DNA of 64,000 bases, from positions 80,441,400 through 80,505,399 of the forward strand of contig OV050030.1 in the NCBI GenBank assembly GCA_920105625.2, given 5' to 3'. The notes under the pieces are model-generated. The model searched no databases. It saw only the letters and a list, made by a program, of their open reading frames with translations, and was not told the origin of the DNA. The stretch comes from Clusia tigrina. Lineage: Eukaryota > Arthropoda > Insecta > Diptera > Clusiidae. A program made the position numbers and the translations under genes. This document shows positions 49,433 through 61,813 of the stretch, piece after piece (position 1 is the first letter of the stretch; every line of letters starts with the position of its first letter).

Positions 49433-52400
49433 TTACTCTGTTTTAAATCTACCCGACCTCCGAAGAAGTAGAAGTAGATCCTGTGGTGCCAAGGAGCCAA
49501 GTTGGTTACTCCTCAGCACATCAGTGCCAAAAATCCCGAACCTGATTCGAGCAAAGGCAGGGCAGACGCAAAGAAAATGGTCCGCCGTCTCGTCTTCCTC
49601 TCCACAGGCTGGGCACAGCGCACTGTCTGATATGCCAATCCTTTCCATGTGCCTAGCCCATAGAAAGTGCCCTGTCATCACGCCAACCAACAGCCTGCAG
49701 TCCCTCCTACCTAAAGACAGAAGGAACCGTGACCATCGGTCAGAGATAGCAGGTAGCATAATTTTCGTCCATCGGCAGCCTCTCTCAGCCCGCCATGCTC
49801 GCTTGTGGGTCGAAACAACCCACTTGTTTGCAGTGGCTTTGATGGCAGCGGAAGGGAGTGGCAGAACAGGCTCAGGGCCAATAAAAACAGCCTCGGAGCC
49901 CATCCTGGCCAAGGAGTCAGAGGTCTCGTTACCCGCAATGCCAGCGTGTCCCGGGACCCAAGTCAACGTCAGACTATTATGTTTTCCAACACAATTTAGC
50001 CTGGATTTGCAGGACCTGACTATCGTGGAAGTGGTGGTCGGACTATCCAAGGCCATGAGCGCAGCTTGGCTGTCACTGCAGACACAAATAGATTTGCCTT
50101 TCCACCTGTTTTCCACAACAAAGTCCATCGCCTCAAGTATCGCATACACCTCCGCCTGAAACACAGACGCATGCAGACCAAGGGCAAAGAACCGACGGGT
50201 CCCACAGGATTCCACGAAGACACCAGAACCTGAACCCTCTTCAGTCCTGGAGCCATCAGTGAAAATACGGCAGCAGTGTTTGCCGGGCTCGTTCTCGAGA
50301 TCTAACCATGAACGAGCCTCTGGCAGCAACACATTGTACCGCTTTTCTAGTATGACGGTTGACGACATGGAGTCCGGGGGCATAGACAGGATTGCAGAAT
50401 CGATGTCAGTGCCTGCGCCATCGTCCAACATCGAGCACACCCCATACCAGTGGCCACTATGTTTCACTCTGCAGATGGCCTTAATGGCCTCTCCGCGGAT
50501 GAAGACATCTAGTGGCGGGAGATTCACCAAAGAATCAAGTGCCGGGCCTGGAGTAGTCGGAAATGCTCCGGTACAACATATGGCCACAGCACGTTGTAGT
50601 TTTGATAGAGCTTTTTTGACCCCTACAAGAGAAAGTCTGCTCATCCAAACCATCGATGCATAGGTGATAATAGGTCTTACCATAGCTGTATAGATCCATA
50701 GGACCTTACTAGGGGAAAGACCCCATGTCTTACCAAATATACCCTTACACTGCCAAAAAACTGACAGTGCTTTGGATGTCTTCAGTTCGACATGTGTTTT
50801 CCAAAGAAGTTTGTTATCAAGGATGACTCCAAGATATTTGATTTCCTTGGATAGCTGGATAGTGACTCCTTTCAGTGTAGGCAGAATAAGTCCATCAAGC
50901 TTTCTCCTTCTGGTAAAGAGGACAATACCAGTCTTGACTGGATTATCCGATAGCCCATTCGCACTGCACCAAGTGTCAATCATATCCAGAGTTCTCTGCA
51001 CCCTTCTGCAGACAATCATAAGGGATGGACCTGTCACAAGACAGCCAACATCATCCGCATATGCCTAAGCGTATACCCCCGAGTCATTAATGGCGTTAAG
51101 CAGGGGATCGATTACCATGCACCAGAGCAATGGAGAGAGTACCCCACCTTGGGGATAGCCTCTATTAACCCCAGACGACACCAGCAAATCTTCCTCCGCC
51201 CGCACCGTTATGATTCTCTGGGCCAGCATTGAACGTATCCAGTTTACTAGGACCCGGTCTACGCCATGCCGCCTAGCAGAGCCGCACATACTGTCGAAAG
51301 TAGCATTGTCAAACGCACCCTCTATGTCCACAAAGACGCCTATTGCGTATTCTTTCCTGTCGATGGCTCGCTCTATCCTTCCAACAAGGTTTTGCAGAGC
51401 CGTCTCGCAGGATTTTCCGCTTTAATAGGCATGCTGAAATGGAGACAGTGGATGCGTCTTCAGAGACTCCCTACGCATGCGAAGCTCCACCAGCTGTTCT
51501 AAACTTTTTAGCATGAACGAGGTCATACTAATAGGTCTGAAGCTCTTGGGATTGGTGTAGTCGTCTCTTCCAACCTTAGGAATGAAAGCAACCCTCACCA
51601 TCCTCCAAGAGCGTGGTACATAGGCCAGTGCGAGACATGCAGTGAAGATCTTCTTCAGTGCTGCCATCACCAGCTCAATGCCTTCCTTCAACACAATCGG
51701 ATATATGCCATCCAGTCCGGGCGACTTGAAGTTGTCAAAGGATTTGATAGCAAATCCAATAGCAGTCTCATTCGCCACAGTTCTGGCGACATACCAATCA
51801 TGTCGAGAGGGCGTAGCTGCCCTGACAACATTTCCGACCAAAGGTGGTTTTTGACGGGCTATGCTTACCTGATTTCCTGGAAAGTGTGACTCCAACAGCA
51901 AGCTGAGTGTCTCACTTTGCCTCTCCATATAGGAGCCATCAGGTTTCCTGAGCGACCCCAGCTTAGCGGTTTGGTCCTTTTTCAGGACTTTCACCAGTTT
52001 TGCCGTGTCACTCAGGGATTCGATATCACTGCAGAAGTCTCTAAAAGAAGTCCTTTTCGAGTCCCGAATTAGCTTCTTGTAGTCCCTCTGAACACGTCGA
52101 TATCGTTCCCAGTCCTCGTCAAGATTCGTCTTGAGGGCCCGGTTGAGGAGTTTTCTAGACTCACGCCTCAGCACCTGAAGCTCTCGGTTCCACCATGGAA
52201 CAGGAGTCCGGCTAAGAGGAGGTCTAATTGGGCAGGCTAGCTCGAAGCTGTTTGTTAGAGCGGTGTTGAGAATCTCAACAGCCACCTCAACGTTCTGCTC
52301 CTTGCGAAGTCTCAGTGGCGTCACGTGATTGCTACGCAGTGCCTCCCTGAACTTCGGCCAGTCTGTTTTTCCTGGGTTTCTGGTGGGCAATGGCATCTGC

Positions 52401-53122
52401 GCCCGCTCGCCACACTGAAACTCAATGTATCTGTGGTCCGAGCACGAGTCTTCGGCGAGGACCCTCCAGTTGTTGATCGACCACCCCAGTCTTGGATTTG
52501 ACAGGGTGACGTCAATTACCTCCTGCCTTCTCGTAGTCACAAAAGTAGGCTGCCTGCCTACATTGTGGATGTTCAGGCTGGAGGAGGCAATATACTCGAA
52601 AAGTCGAGAGCCCCGCTCATTGCACTTGCTGCTGCCCCAGATCGTATGCTGGGCATTAGCAACGCAGCAAAGAACCAGACCAAGACCGCGCCGCTCACAG
52701 AACCCTACGAGAGTAGCGACCTTCCCAGGTGGTGGCGCCTCCAAAGCATCGTAAGGAAAGTAAGCAGATGCAATCACAAACCTCGATCATCCGTGCATAC
52801 TCTTAAAACTAATCTCTGCCGCAACCAGATCCTGACAACAGAATGCGTCAAGGCAGGTCGCTGCGAGATGGGATGATATTATAAGGCCGGCTCTTGGTCT
52901 AATCGAGTTTCTGTCATATAATATCGTGGCCCCTTTCAACAAGCCAAGGCCACAGAGGCAACCCCTAAAGACCCAGGGCTCTTGTACTGTTGTGATGTGA
53001 GGTGATGCGTGCAGCTGGGTGAGTCGTCTACTTAGGAGTACAGTAGCGGCTTTAGAATGCTGCAAGTTGATCTGCGTTACCGTCAAAGGACGATAGCTAC
53101 GAGAATCGTCCGAGCCACTCAT
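49433..53122 (-). pseudogene. LOA-B ORF2: endonuclease, RT, RNase H
   Basis: ORF2 would carry out target nicking, reverse transcription and RNA removal. The endonuclease starts at 53122 (TVTQINLQHSKAA, then TVQEPW), continues to DVTLSNPRLG and ends with CSDHRYIEF. RT has SFRPISMTSFMLKSLEQL, DIEGAFDNATFDS, GGVLSPLLWCMVIDPLL and the catalytic AYADDVGC. RNase H has FTDGSRTEEGSGSG, EVYAILEAMD, SDSQAALMAL and HAGIAGNETSD. A CX2C...HX4C motif (CPACGEEDETADHFLCVC) lies near the C-terminus. Nonsense codons at about 52784 (TGA), 51424 (TAA) and 51068 (TAG) fit C-to-T changes of Arg or Gln codons; two are Gln in LOA-A. Confidence 0.88.
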
Positions 53123-54377
53123 CTGGGAAAGACCTGAAAGGTCACAGTCCCAAAGAAGAGACTCAGACGGCTCCGGTACCGAGAAACCATGACATCAACA
53201 GTGGCCTCATCCACTCGCACCACAAGACTAGCACCTTCTTTACCATCCCGGTTGCTACCCCTGGTGTGCGAAAGAACTCTCCAAAGCCTCGTGTTGATGC
53301 CAGGGTTCTGAGCACGCAGACAAGAAAGGACATCTGTGGTCGTCAGATCGGGATCCGGAATCCAGCAGATGGCCTTCCTGAGGGACACGCCTGCTTCGCT
53401 ATAGACCGCGAAGCGAGTGGTCCCCATGGGGGGCACGTCCTTGATGCACCCCTGAGCCAATCAAAGTTGGCCTGAGACGCGCACGACACCTGTAGAGTGC
53501 CGTCCTTTGTCTCATAGCCCCTCGCATTAGCTTCAGGACCGGAGGCAATGACGCGACGCATCAGATGACCTTTGCAGTGTTTTATTTCTGCATCAGTTAG
53601 CTGATGGTCAGGCCCCAGCTTCCCAATCACCGCCATTGGTTGCGGGCCGGTAGCCTTCTCGCTGTACGATGGCTTGGCTGCACCTTTGGAAGTGCTTGGG
53701 CGAAAGTCCAGCTCACCAGCCGCCACTGGCAGAGATTTCGCCGGGCAGATGGTTTTGCTGGATACGAGGGGCTGGGCAAGTTGCAGCTTAATTGCAACAT
53801 TCTTCCCCGCCACACTAGCCGCCACCGAGGTTTCGCTCGTACCCTTTGGGGTCGTGGCGCCACCAGCAGTAACAGCTGCAGGGCAGGTGGGAGTGCTGTT
53901 TTCAGCAACAATCTTCCGCCGCTTACCTCGCGAGCGAGCTTTCGGAGCGGTCAATCCCTCCGCAGGCTCGGTGGCTTCCGTGGGTGTCACTTCCGCCGAC
54001 CTGGGCCTTTTGGAGGGAGTCGACACAGAAGGGCCGGCAGAGCCACGTGAGGATTTCTCCTGCACGAGCCTATCAAGCCGCTTCTTTCTCTGTCTCCTCG
54101 CTTGAGTTCGCGTTACCCTAGAACCATGTGTAGGTCGTTCCGCCACTGTGGTGACTTCCCGACGCAGGCCCTCTGGATCCAGGGTACGTTCCTCCGCCTC
54201 TGAAGAAGAAGAGATTGCGGTAACAATCCCCGTCTCCTCCAGGATGCGCTCTCGCTGATAAAGGCGAGAGACTTTAGCGATGGTTGGGACCTCCAGAATC
54301 CGTGCCCCTGCCGCCGAAGCGGGTGGATTTCCACATGCGTGGGTTCCACCTGGAGTACTAAATCTTTTGTTGTCCAT
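53119..54377 (-). pseudogene. LOA-B ORF1, frameshifted once
   Basis: The frame 54377-53343 starts with a basic, Pro/Ser/Thr-rich region including KRPRSAEV and RSRGKRRKI, which look like nuclear signals. The C-terminal half (DAEIKHCKGHLMRRVIAS, then FDWLRGA) resembles the DUF4780-type domain seen in ORF1 of insect LOA-like elements. After a one-base shift near 53440 it continues in the frame 53460-53119 with TRFAVYSEAGVSLRKAICW and NTRLWRVLSHTRG. There is no zinc knuckle. It ends in ATGA shared with the ORF2 start. Confidence 0.75.
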
Positions 54378-54603
54378 CGCCAGACAGTGGTTTTTGTTCG
54401 GGACTCCTCCCTAGCCAGTTTGGTCCGCGGATGGTACCCATTCTCTATACCATCATTGTGATAGACAGACAGCCATAACTCCCGCCCCTCCTAAGAGGTT
54501 CAGAAGTAATGTCATTTGCCTACCAAAGGTCCCCCTATCCGCCACCTGGGGACGCGTCCGATGGGATGTCAGGCAAATCCAACACGGACGCATCATCCAA
54601 GAT

Positions 54604-55452
54604 ACTCAGTGACTAAATTACAATTCACACAATTCTTCACATTATTAGGGACCAAATTTTTGGCAGCAGGCGATTATAATGCGAAACATATCTTTTGGGG
54701 CTCCAGGTTAATAAATCCCAAAGGCAAACAACTGTTCTCTGCACTACTAAATCGGTGTTCTAACCTAGACTTCGTGTCTTTAGGGCAACCTACATACTGG
54801 CCCTCTGACCCTCAAAAAGTGCCCGACCTCATCGACTTTGGCATAACCAGTGGTATTGATCGAGACTTGTTATCTGCATAATCGTGTTTAGAGCTCGCTT
54901 CTGATCATTCATCAGTGATTATATGTCTGCATAAACAAGCTCAACTCGATAAGAAAACAGGTCACTTAACCAATAAAAGAACAACCTGGCTCAGGTACCG
55001 TCAATATGTAAGTAGTCTTATAAACATTGGTCCTCGACTAAAGAGTGCAAGCGATAATGACTCGGCACTTTGGCACATCAACTCAGTTCTTACATCTGCA
55101 GCCACAAACTCATCTCCGGCAGCCTCATTATCCCACCCGCAACAACTCGTACAACATCTGCAGTTATCAATAATCTCGTTAAGGAGAAAAGTCGCTTAAG
55201 AAGAGAGTGGCAACAAAATAGATCACCAAGCAAAAATTAGCACTAGCAAAAAGACGCCACCGAGAAGCACTGAACTGCGAGCTAGAGAACTGTTTGAAAA
55301 AGTATACTGAGACGCTAACTCCAACACAAAATACTAACTGCTCTTTATGGAAAGCCTATAAAAATATAAAGTCTCCTAAAGACATTGATCCACCACTTAG
55401 GCAAAATAATGGAGCTTGGGCAAGAAATAACGAAGAGAAAGCCTTAGCATTT
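54604..55452 (+). pseudogene. J2 ORF2, endonuclease end and RT start
   Basis: The frame resumes with SVTKLQFTQFFTLLGTKFLAAGDYNAKHIFWGSR (shown here only as the family motif GDYNAKH), followed by QPTYWPSDPQKVPDLIDFGI. The SSDHS motif is read in another frame near 54900. It continues with the linker before RT (SSLINIGPRLKSASDN and NYTNCSLWKAYKNIK-type residues) and stops at the LOA-C tail at 55453. Confidence 0.75.
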
Positions 55453-57596
55453 GGTAGGTAGGTAGGTAGGTAAGGCGACCACCTGAAGGGCGCACTTAGG
55501 CCAACAGTTACCCTTTGTGATACCGCATGAGACAACAATTCCCATTCCTTTCAAAGGTCGAGCCATTTGGAGCTTTTAATGAAGCAGTTGATGGAGCTAA
55601 TCTTTTTTTTGAGATATCTCCCAAGGAGTTCAGAAAGTAATCGCCTATGAAAGTGCGCCTCCTTCTGGACAGCACTGGACATGTGTTCAACAGGTGAGCA
55701 ATGGACTCTTCCGCCTCCTCGTCCATGCAACTCCTGCATAAGTCGTTAGAAGCGATCCCCAGCCTACACCCATGTGTGCTTAGAGTCCAGTGTACCGTTA
55801 GGACGCTAATCACGGGACCTATGCTTTGTCTATTTAGAGCCAGTAGGTCCTTAGAGCGCTTGACATTTATCTCTGGCCAGGTTTTTCTAGCTATTTTACA
55901 TCCTGAAAGTTCAGACCAGCGCCTGCCCGCTGTGCCTAAGGATATTGTATTTACTAAGAGCTTACATGTGGCAATAGGTATACCGAAGCTCGACCTATCT
56001 GGTTCAATCGGTATGATAGTACCCTCACGGCGACTTCATCCGCCTTGCAGTTCCCTGGAATATCTCTGCTTAGCTATCTTGTCTAAAGATTTGCGGCAGC
56101 TCTTGACGGCTTTTGAGGTGATAATAACCGAATCCAGGGAGCGCAAAGCTGCTTGGCTGTCGGACAGAATGCAAATATCAAGTCCAGATACCTTCTTCTT
56201 CCTTACCCAAGACAGTGCTGCCTCTATAGTCGCGACCTCTGCCTGAAAAACTCTGTAGTAGTCGGGCATCCTAAAGGACATGTTAATGTCCAAATCTTCT
56301 GAGAATAAACCACCTCCCACCCTACTCTGTAGTTTGGATCCATCTGTGTAGATGTGAACACCTTCTACATGAGGGGGGATGCCATCCTTCCATTCGTCCC
56401 TGGAGGGAATGGAGATCTTGCACATACCATTGAAGGCATGCATTGGTGTGATGTAGTCGAAAGAGTCAGGAATACCCTCAAAATGTCTTAAAATGGACGC
56501 ATGACCTACATTCCTGGCAACCCATTGATGCGTAGCTTTTAGCCTGATAGCTGAGTTTGCAGCCATTTTTTCGGCAAAAAACCTAACAGGCAGCATATTG
56601 AGCATAATGTCCAATGCTGCCGTTGGAGTCGTTCTAATGGCATTACTTATGGATACCTCTGCTGTTCTTTGTACCTTTGTTATCAGCCTATTGTATGTGG
56701 ACTTACTTAGGGCTGTCCACCAAGCACGCACCCCATATAAAAGGACTGGTCGTACCACAGCTGTGTATATCCAATAGGCTACCTTAGGCTCTAACCCCCA
56801 TTTTTTGCCTATAACTCTTTTGCAAGAGTACAGAGCTACCTGACCCTTCCTAATGCGTTCGCTTATATTAGCCTTCCAGTTCAGCTTCCTATCTAGGATC
56901 ACACCCAGATATTTAGCCTCCTCGACAAGGTTAATATCTATACCCATTAGTTTTGGAGCAATAAATAGAATTTTATACTTCCTAGTGAAGAGCAGCAGCT
57001 TAGTCTTTGTCGGATTAACCCCCAACCCACAGTCAGTAGTCCATTTAGAGAGAATGTTCAACATGTGTTGCATCAAGTCCCTCAAAGTAGATATGTATTT
57101 TCCCGAAATAATACTAATAGCAACATCATCCGCATACGCAACCACCTTGCACCCTTCCCTATCCAGTCGAACAAGCTCATTTACCGCAAGATTCCAGAGT
57201 AGGAGTGAAAGAATTCCACCTGGAGATGTGCCTCTGCACACGGACTTCTTGGCCGACGCCGCCCCCAGCTGTGAATTGATTATCCTGCTACTAAGCATTT
57301 TTTCAATCCACTTGCTAATGGCGGGTTCCACCTCCAAGTCTCGTATCGCACCGATTATTGCGTCTGATTTGATTTTGTTAAAAGCTCCCTCAATGTCCAG
57401 GAAAGCCACTAGGGAGAACTCCTTGTTATGCAGGGAGCACTCAATACTAGAGACTAAGGAATGTAAAGCGCTCTCAACCGATTTGCCCTTGAAGTAGGCA
57501 TGCTGAGAGACTGACAGCTTTTGTCTGTCTATAGTGAGGTCCATATGAATGTCCTTTCCAGGATTTTCAGACAGAAGGAGGACAGACTAAGTCTCC
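55453..57596 (-). mobile_element. LOA/I-like non-LTR retrotransposon LOA-C, 5' truncated
   Basis: The 3' end is marked by five GGTA units on the plus strand (55453-55472), TACC on the element strand. It holds RT from SLSSFCLKILER to RNase H and a C-terminal zinc motif. It differs from LOA-A/B at most positions and so is another family. The 5' edge near 57596 is judged from the point where J2 sequence resumes. No clear target duplication was found. Confidence 0.8.
55508..57544 (-). pseudogene. LOA-C ORF2: RT and RNase H, frameshifted
   Basis: The 502-residue frame 57544-56036 has SVSQHAYFKGKSVESALHSLV, LDIEGAFNKIKSDAI, a changed SPGGILSLLLWNLAVNEL and the catalytic AYADDVAIS. RNase H follows with IYTDGSKLQSRVGGGLFS, FQAEVATIEAAL and SDSQAALRSLDS. 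The frame is lost near 56040 and the C-terminus is read at 55813-55508 with CRSCMDEEAEESIAHLLNTC, the CX2CX7-8HX4C motif of this group. Confidence 0.82.
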
Positions 57597-58920
57597 TACA
57601 GTCAAATCCGTATTTCAATCAAACCAACAGTTTTGAAATTCCCTTTCTGGCCCCTCAAATACCACTAATCAACAACACTAAAAACACCAGGATGTAATTA
57701 CCGCAAAAGTGATTGTGGAATTGCCTGAAATAGCCATCAAAATAGTGACGCAGTTATTTAATGCAAAACCAAATATTGGGTTTTTTCCACAAACCTGGAA
57801 GATATCACAAATTACGATGATACCAAAACAAACACAAATTACGATGATACCAAACGAAAAGACGCAACTCAACCGTTATCTTAACGGCCCATAAGCTTGC
57901 CCCCAGTAATTTCCAAATTATTTGAGAAACTGCTTCTTCTAAAGCTGCAGCCGCACATATAAAAATCCAACATTATTCGCCACCATAAATTTGGATTTCG
58001 CAAAAATCACAGAACCATAGAGCAAATTAACCGCATTGCTAGTGCAATTCGAAATACTTTTGAAGACAAAAATACTACTCTCATGTATTTTTAGATATTG
58101 CACAGGCATTTGACAGATTTAAAAAAAAAAATGTAAAAACTGTTACCAGTTAATGTGCACATGCTCGTATTTAGATAACCGAGAGTTCAGAGTAAAATTT
58201 GGAGAATACACCATAAAGGACTTTGGTATTAATGCTGGGGTTCCACAAGGTAGTATTCTAGGTTCTGTACTATATGTATTATTCACTGCAGACCCTCCTA
58301 CTCATGATCATCTAGTCACTTCAACATTCGCTGACGACACTGCTATTGTTAGTATACATAGCAATCCAATAGTGGCTTCGAATCGCCTTGAGGAGCATTT
58401 GAAGAAAGTGTGGCTGGCAAATTGGCGCATTAAAGTAAATGAGACCAAGAGTATTCATGTTACGTTTACACTTAGGAAAGAAACATGCCTTGTGATCACA
58501 TTAACAATGTTGCTATTCCTCAATCAAATACTGTAACATACCTAGGAGTCCATCTAGACAGACGACTGACTTGGCGGAACCATATTGAGGCAAAAAGATC
58601 GCATATAAAGTTAAAGTCCCATAAAATAAATTGGCTACTAAACTCCAAGTCAAGGCTTCGATTAGAACATAAACTTCTATTGTACAAGGCAGTAATCAAA
58701 CGAATTTGAGCATATGTAGCTCAGCTTTAGGGGAATGCTAGTTCATCGAACGTCGAGCTGATACAACGAGTGCAATCGAAAATCTTACGTGCAATCACGG
58801 GTGCGCCTTGGTTCGTTAGAAATGCTGACATCCATAAGGACCTCAACATTCCTCTTGTTTAATTGAGCTCACAAAGAAAAACTACGAGAGCACTAAAATC
58901 CATTAGTAAAAAATCTACTT
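57597..58920 (+). pseudogene. J2 ORF2, RT core and C-terminus, degenerate
   Basis: Readable motifs are SFEIPFLAPQ at the start, a PLS-type 'RPIS' region (57885-57900), FLDIAQAFDRF near 58095, NAGVPQGSILGSVLYVLFTADP (58230) and the catalytic FADDTAIV at 58330. VTYLGVHLDRRLTWRNHI is the thumb and RVQSKILRAITGAPWFVRNADIHKDL the C-terminus. A local duplication of about 27 bp (57805-57855) disturbs the RT. Stops and shifts are common. Confidence 0.8.
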
Positions 58921-59404
58921 ATAATTAAAACAGCAACACGCCTCAAAGGATTGGACCTTCATATTAAATGTATTAAATATTAAATAATTACTATATGATA
59001 CTAAAATGAAATGAATTTAAATTGAACAGAAGTGGAAAAGTTTTCTTCGACAAACTTATCGAATGAAAAGTGTTATGCTAATTGAAAAATAATTAAAACT
59101 GTGCTCAAGTGTACATAAGCACATTTACACCATATATTGACGGATTTTTTACACTAAGATCCAAATAGTTCTGATGGCATCAACACTGTTGGCTGAAATA
59201 TTATATTACCATCTTCTCTCATTGTTTCTTCACGGAATATATATCAAAATTATTTAGATGCGATGTCGATTGGACCAGCTGTCGTTGTGCGTATGTTCCA
59301 CTGTGAACTTGGCAACCCTGACTAAGCGTAGAAGTGGAAAACTGTTCTTTAAACAAACGAACGAGTGAAAAGTGTTAAGTTAATTAAAAATTATTAAAAA
59401 CTGT
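58921..59404. other. Non-coding stretch with a direct repeat of about 76 bp
   Basis: The AT-rich sequence holds two related segments at 59029-59104 and 59330-59405, both starting AGAAGTGGAAAA and containing GAGTGAAAAGTGTTA-like words. They may be two leaders of jockey-type elements in series. No gene is seen. Confidence 0.5.
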
Positions 59405-59870
59405 ATGGTCACACAAAAATCTACTGCCGCAAAAAACCGGTCTGCATTAAATGCACTGGAACTCACTCGTCTGTAGATTGCTCGCGTAAGACTAGAACTG
59501 ATGACGTCAAATGTGCATTGTGTGAAGGTAATCACCCAGAAAATTATAAAGGCTGTATGGTGTACAAAAAATTGTAAAAATTAAAATATCCACCACTGAT
59601 AAAAAAGGAACCCAATCCCACACTTGTTGTCTCCCAACCATCCAGACAGAGCTCGAATTCCCTTTCATACTCCCAAGTAGTTGGAAACACTACACAAGAC
59701 ACGAGAGAGAATACCTCAGTCCCAAATCCTAAGGAAATTGCCTCCAAGTCTTCAAATGAAATGCAAGAAATTATCATGCTTCTCAATCAAGTCATGCAGC
59801 CAATCACAAGTAGGATAAATCTGCTCGTAATTCTCACGATGAAAAACTGTAGTTCTTCAATTCTATAAAT
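59405..59870 (+). pseudogene. J3 ORF1, C-terminal part with zinc knuckles
   Basis: The pieces CIKCTGTHSSVDC and CALCEGNHPENYKGCMVYK are the second and third jockey-type knuckles. A Pro/Ser-rich tail follows after a TAA at 59574-59576 (in frame). The N-terminal part is missing. Confidence 0.72.
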
Positions 59871-61813
59871 ATTCTCGTATGGAATGCAAATGGGCTATCT
59901 GAAGCTCATTTTACCCATAAGAGCTACTTTCAAATACCAAACTATAAGCTCTATCACACAATGCACGCCGACAAAAAAGCACATGCCGGTTCAGCTATTA
60001 TAATAAAAAAGAATATCAGACACATTTCTATTTAATCTTACTGCACAAAAGCTATTCAAGCCACAAATATAGTTGTTGAAGATTGGAAAGGCCCAATTAC
60101 AATCTCGGCAGTATATAGTCTACCCAAACATGCAATCAAGACAGAGGAGTATGAAAAGTACTTTGCAACCCTCGGATATAGGTTTTTAGCTGCAGGAGAC
60201 TATAATGCAATACATACATACTGGGGTTCCCGTCTTGCTACTCCCAAAGGCCGACAACTCTTGGTGGCTATAACAAATCTAAATCTTCTCACAGTTTCCT
60301 CAGGCACACCAAACGTATTGGCCAACCGATACAAGTAAAATTCCCGACCTAATAGACTTTTGCATAATGAAAGGGATCTCGACTAGGGATATAACATGCA
60401 GCCCATGCTATGATCTATCCTCTGACCATTCTCCATTAATGTTTACAATAATTAACAATTTTGTTGACTCACCTTCTGAATGTCGCCTTTCCAAGAACAA
60501 AACTGATTGGAATTAATTCCTACTGTCAATATCTTCAACAATTAACCTGAAGCACTCGCTTAAGTCTAGTGAAGATATCAGATAGCTCTTGAACACTTCA
60601 ATAATTGCAGGCTGGTTGGAAGTCCACATCCCCCTGATCAAGCGTCAATGCATACATATCTCTCCTCTTGTGAAAGAAAAACGCAGGGCAAGAAAAAAGT
60701 GGCAACAGAGAGAGTAGACATCCTGTGGATAAGAAAAAATTAAATACACTCTCAAAAGATCTCTCTCTCTCTGAGGAGCTCCTCAAAACCGAACACAACT
60801 CTCAACTTCAGTACTATCTCAGTAACCTTGATGCAAATGCTGCCACCGACTATTCCCTCTGGAAAGCATCAAAGGCCAACTCTGGCACAAAGAATGGGCT
60901 AAAAGTGATCTCGAAAAATCAATAAACTATTACATATTTGTGAAATCCCACCTTAAAAATCGATACTTCTTTGTAAAAAAAGGTGAAGAACAATCTGAAA
61001 TGTGCGAAAGTTCGATCGGTGTACCCCAAGGCAGTGTCATGGGTCACATCCTATATTTGCTTTATACACATGATTTGCCTATCTCCGAAGGAACTATCGT
61101 TGGTACATTTGCAGACGATACAGTTGTACTCGCAATGGACACCCTTCCACAACTGGCGTCGCTTAAACTTCAAAGGGGCTTGGACAAAATCACTAAATGG
61201 TTGAAAGATTGGCGAATCAAGTCCAATGAAACTAAGTCTGTCCAGGTTACGTTCACTCTTAAATGCGCAGTTCAATGTGACTAAAAACGTGGGCATGCAC
61301 CTCGATAGCAAAGCTAACATGGAAAATTTATATATACAAGAAACGCAAGGCGCTGGGAATAAAGTTAGAAATTTACACTGCCTGTTGAATCTAAGTTCCC
61401 AAGATTCACTCGAAAGTAAGCTCTCACTTTACTCAGCCGTCTTAAATCCGATATGGACATATGGCATACAACTATGGGCATTGCGGCAACCTCTAATGTC
61501 GAAATACTCCAGAGATTCCAATCAAAAACGCTGCGTATGATTGCAAAAGCTCCATACTACGTAACGAACAACCAATTCCATCGTGACCTGAAAGTCCCGA
61601 CAGTTGTGCAAGAAATAAAAAAATATGCAATGTTGGATTGGACCTTTCACCAAACTGAGAATTCACAGGCACCCTAATCCACTCATATCAGAACTCACAG
61701 CTGAGACGTTTAAAAAGGAAACCAACAGAAGATATTTTCTGTTGATGAATACCTACAATTCAGTAATGGTTGCACCCCTGGGTGCATTCCATAAATGTTA
61801 TGTTGATATTTAG
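59871..61813 (+). pseudogene. J3 ORF2: endonuclease and RT, degenerate
   Basis: The endonuclease is scattered over three frames (the GDYNA-type motif near 60198-60215). RT has GVPQGSVMGHILYLLYTHDLP (61018-61080), the catalytic FADDTVVL (61110-61133), WLKDWRIKSNETKSVQVTFTL and an altered C-terminus with FQSKTLRMIAKAPYYVTN. The last frame ends at 61813. Stops and frame changes occur near 59880, 60040, 60520 and 61283. Confidence 0.78.

Larger units (their letters stand above)
49340..54592 (-). mobile_element. LOA/I-like non-LTR retrotransposon LOA-B, nearly full length
   Basis: The element is about 5.25 kb, flanked by TCATCCAAGAT at 49329-49339 and 54593-54603. It has a 5' leader (54592-54378), ORF1 (54377-53119), ORF2 (53122-49433) and an A-rich tail of AAAAT units at the 49340 side. 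Its base composition is clearly more GC-rich than its surroundings. Its coding parts are broken by one frameshift in ORF1 and several nonsense codons in ORF2. Confidence 0.9.
47814..58920 (+). mobile_element. Jockey-like non-LTR retrotransposon J2, split by LOA-B and LOA-C
   Basis: The element lies in three plus-strand pieces: 47814-49339 (ORF1 and endonuclease start), 54593-55452 (endonuclease end and RT start) and about 57597-58920 (RT and C-terminus). LOA-B is inserted with an 11-bp duplication TCATCCAAGAT. LOA-C is inserted further on. Rejoining the outer parts gives the standard jockey order. Confidence 0.8.

Noticed and set aside
52321..54105. Several long ORFs on the plus strand opposite LOA-B
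   Set aside because: GC-rich coding DNA gives open antisense frames; the minus strand holds the endonuclease, RT and ORF1 motifs.
55440..57610. Target duplication for LOA-C
   Set aside because: Flanks GCCTTAGCATTT and TCAAATCCG were compared and no convincing direct repeat was found, so none is claimed.
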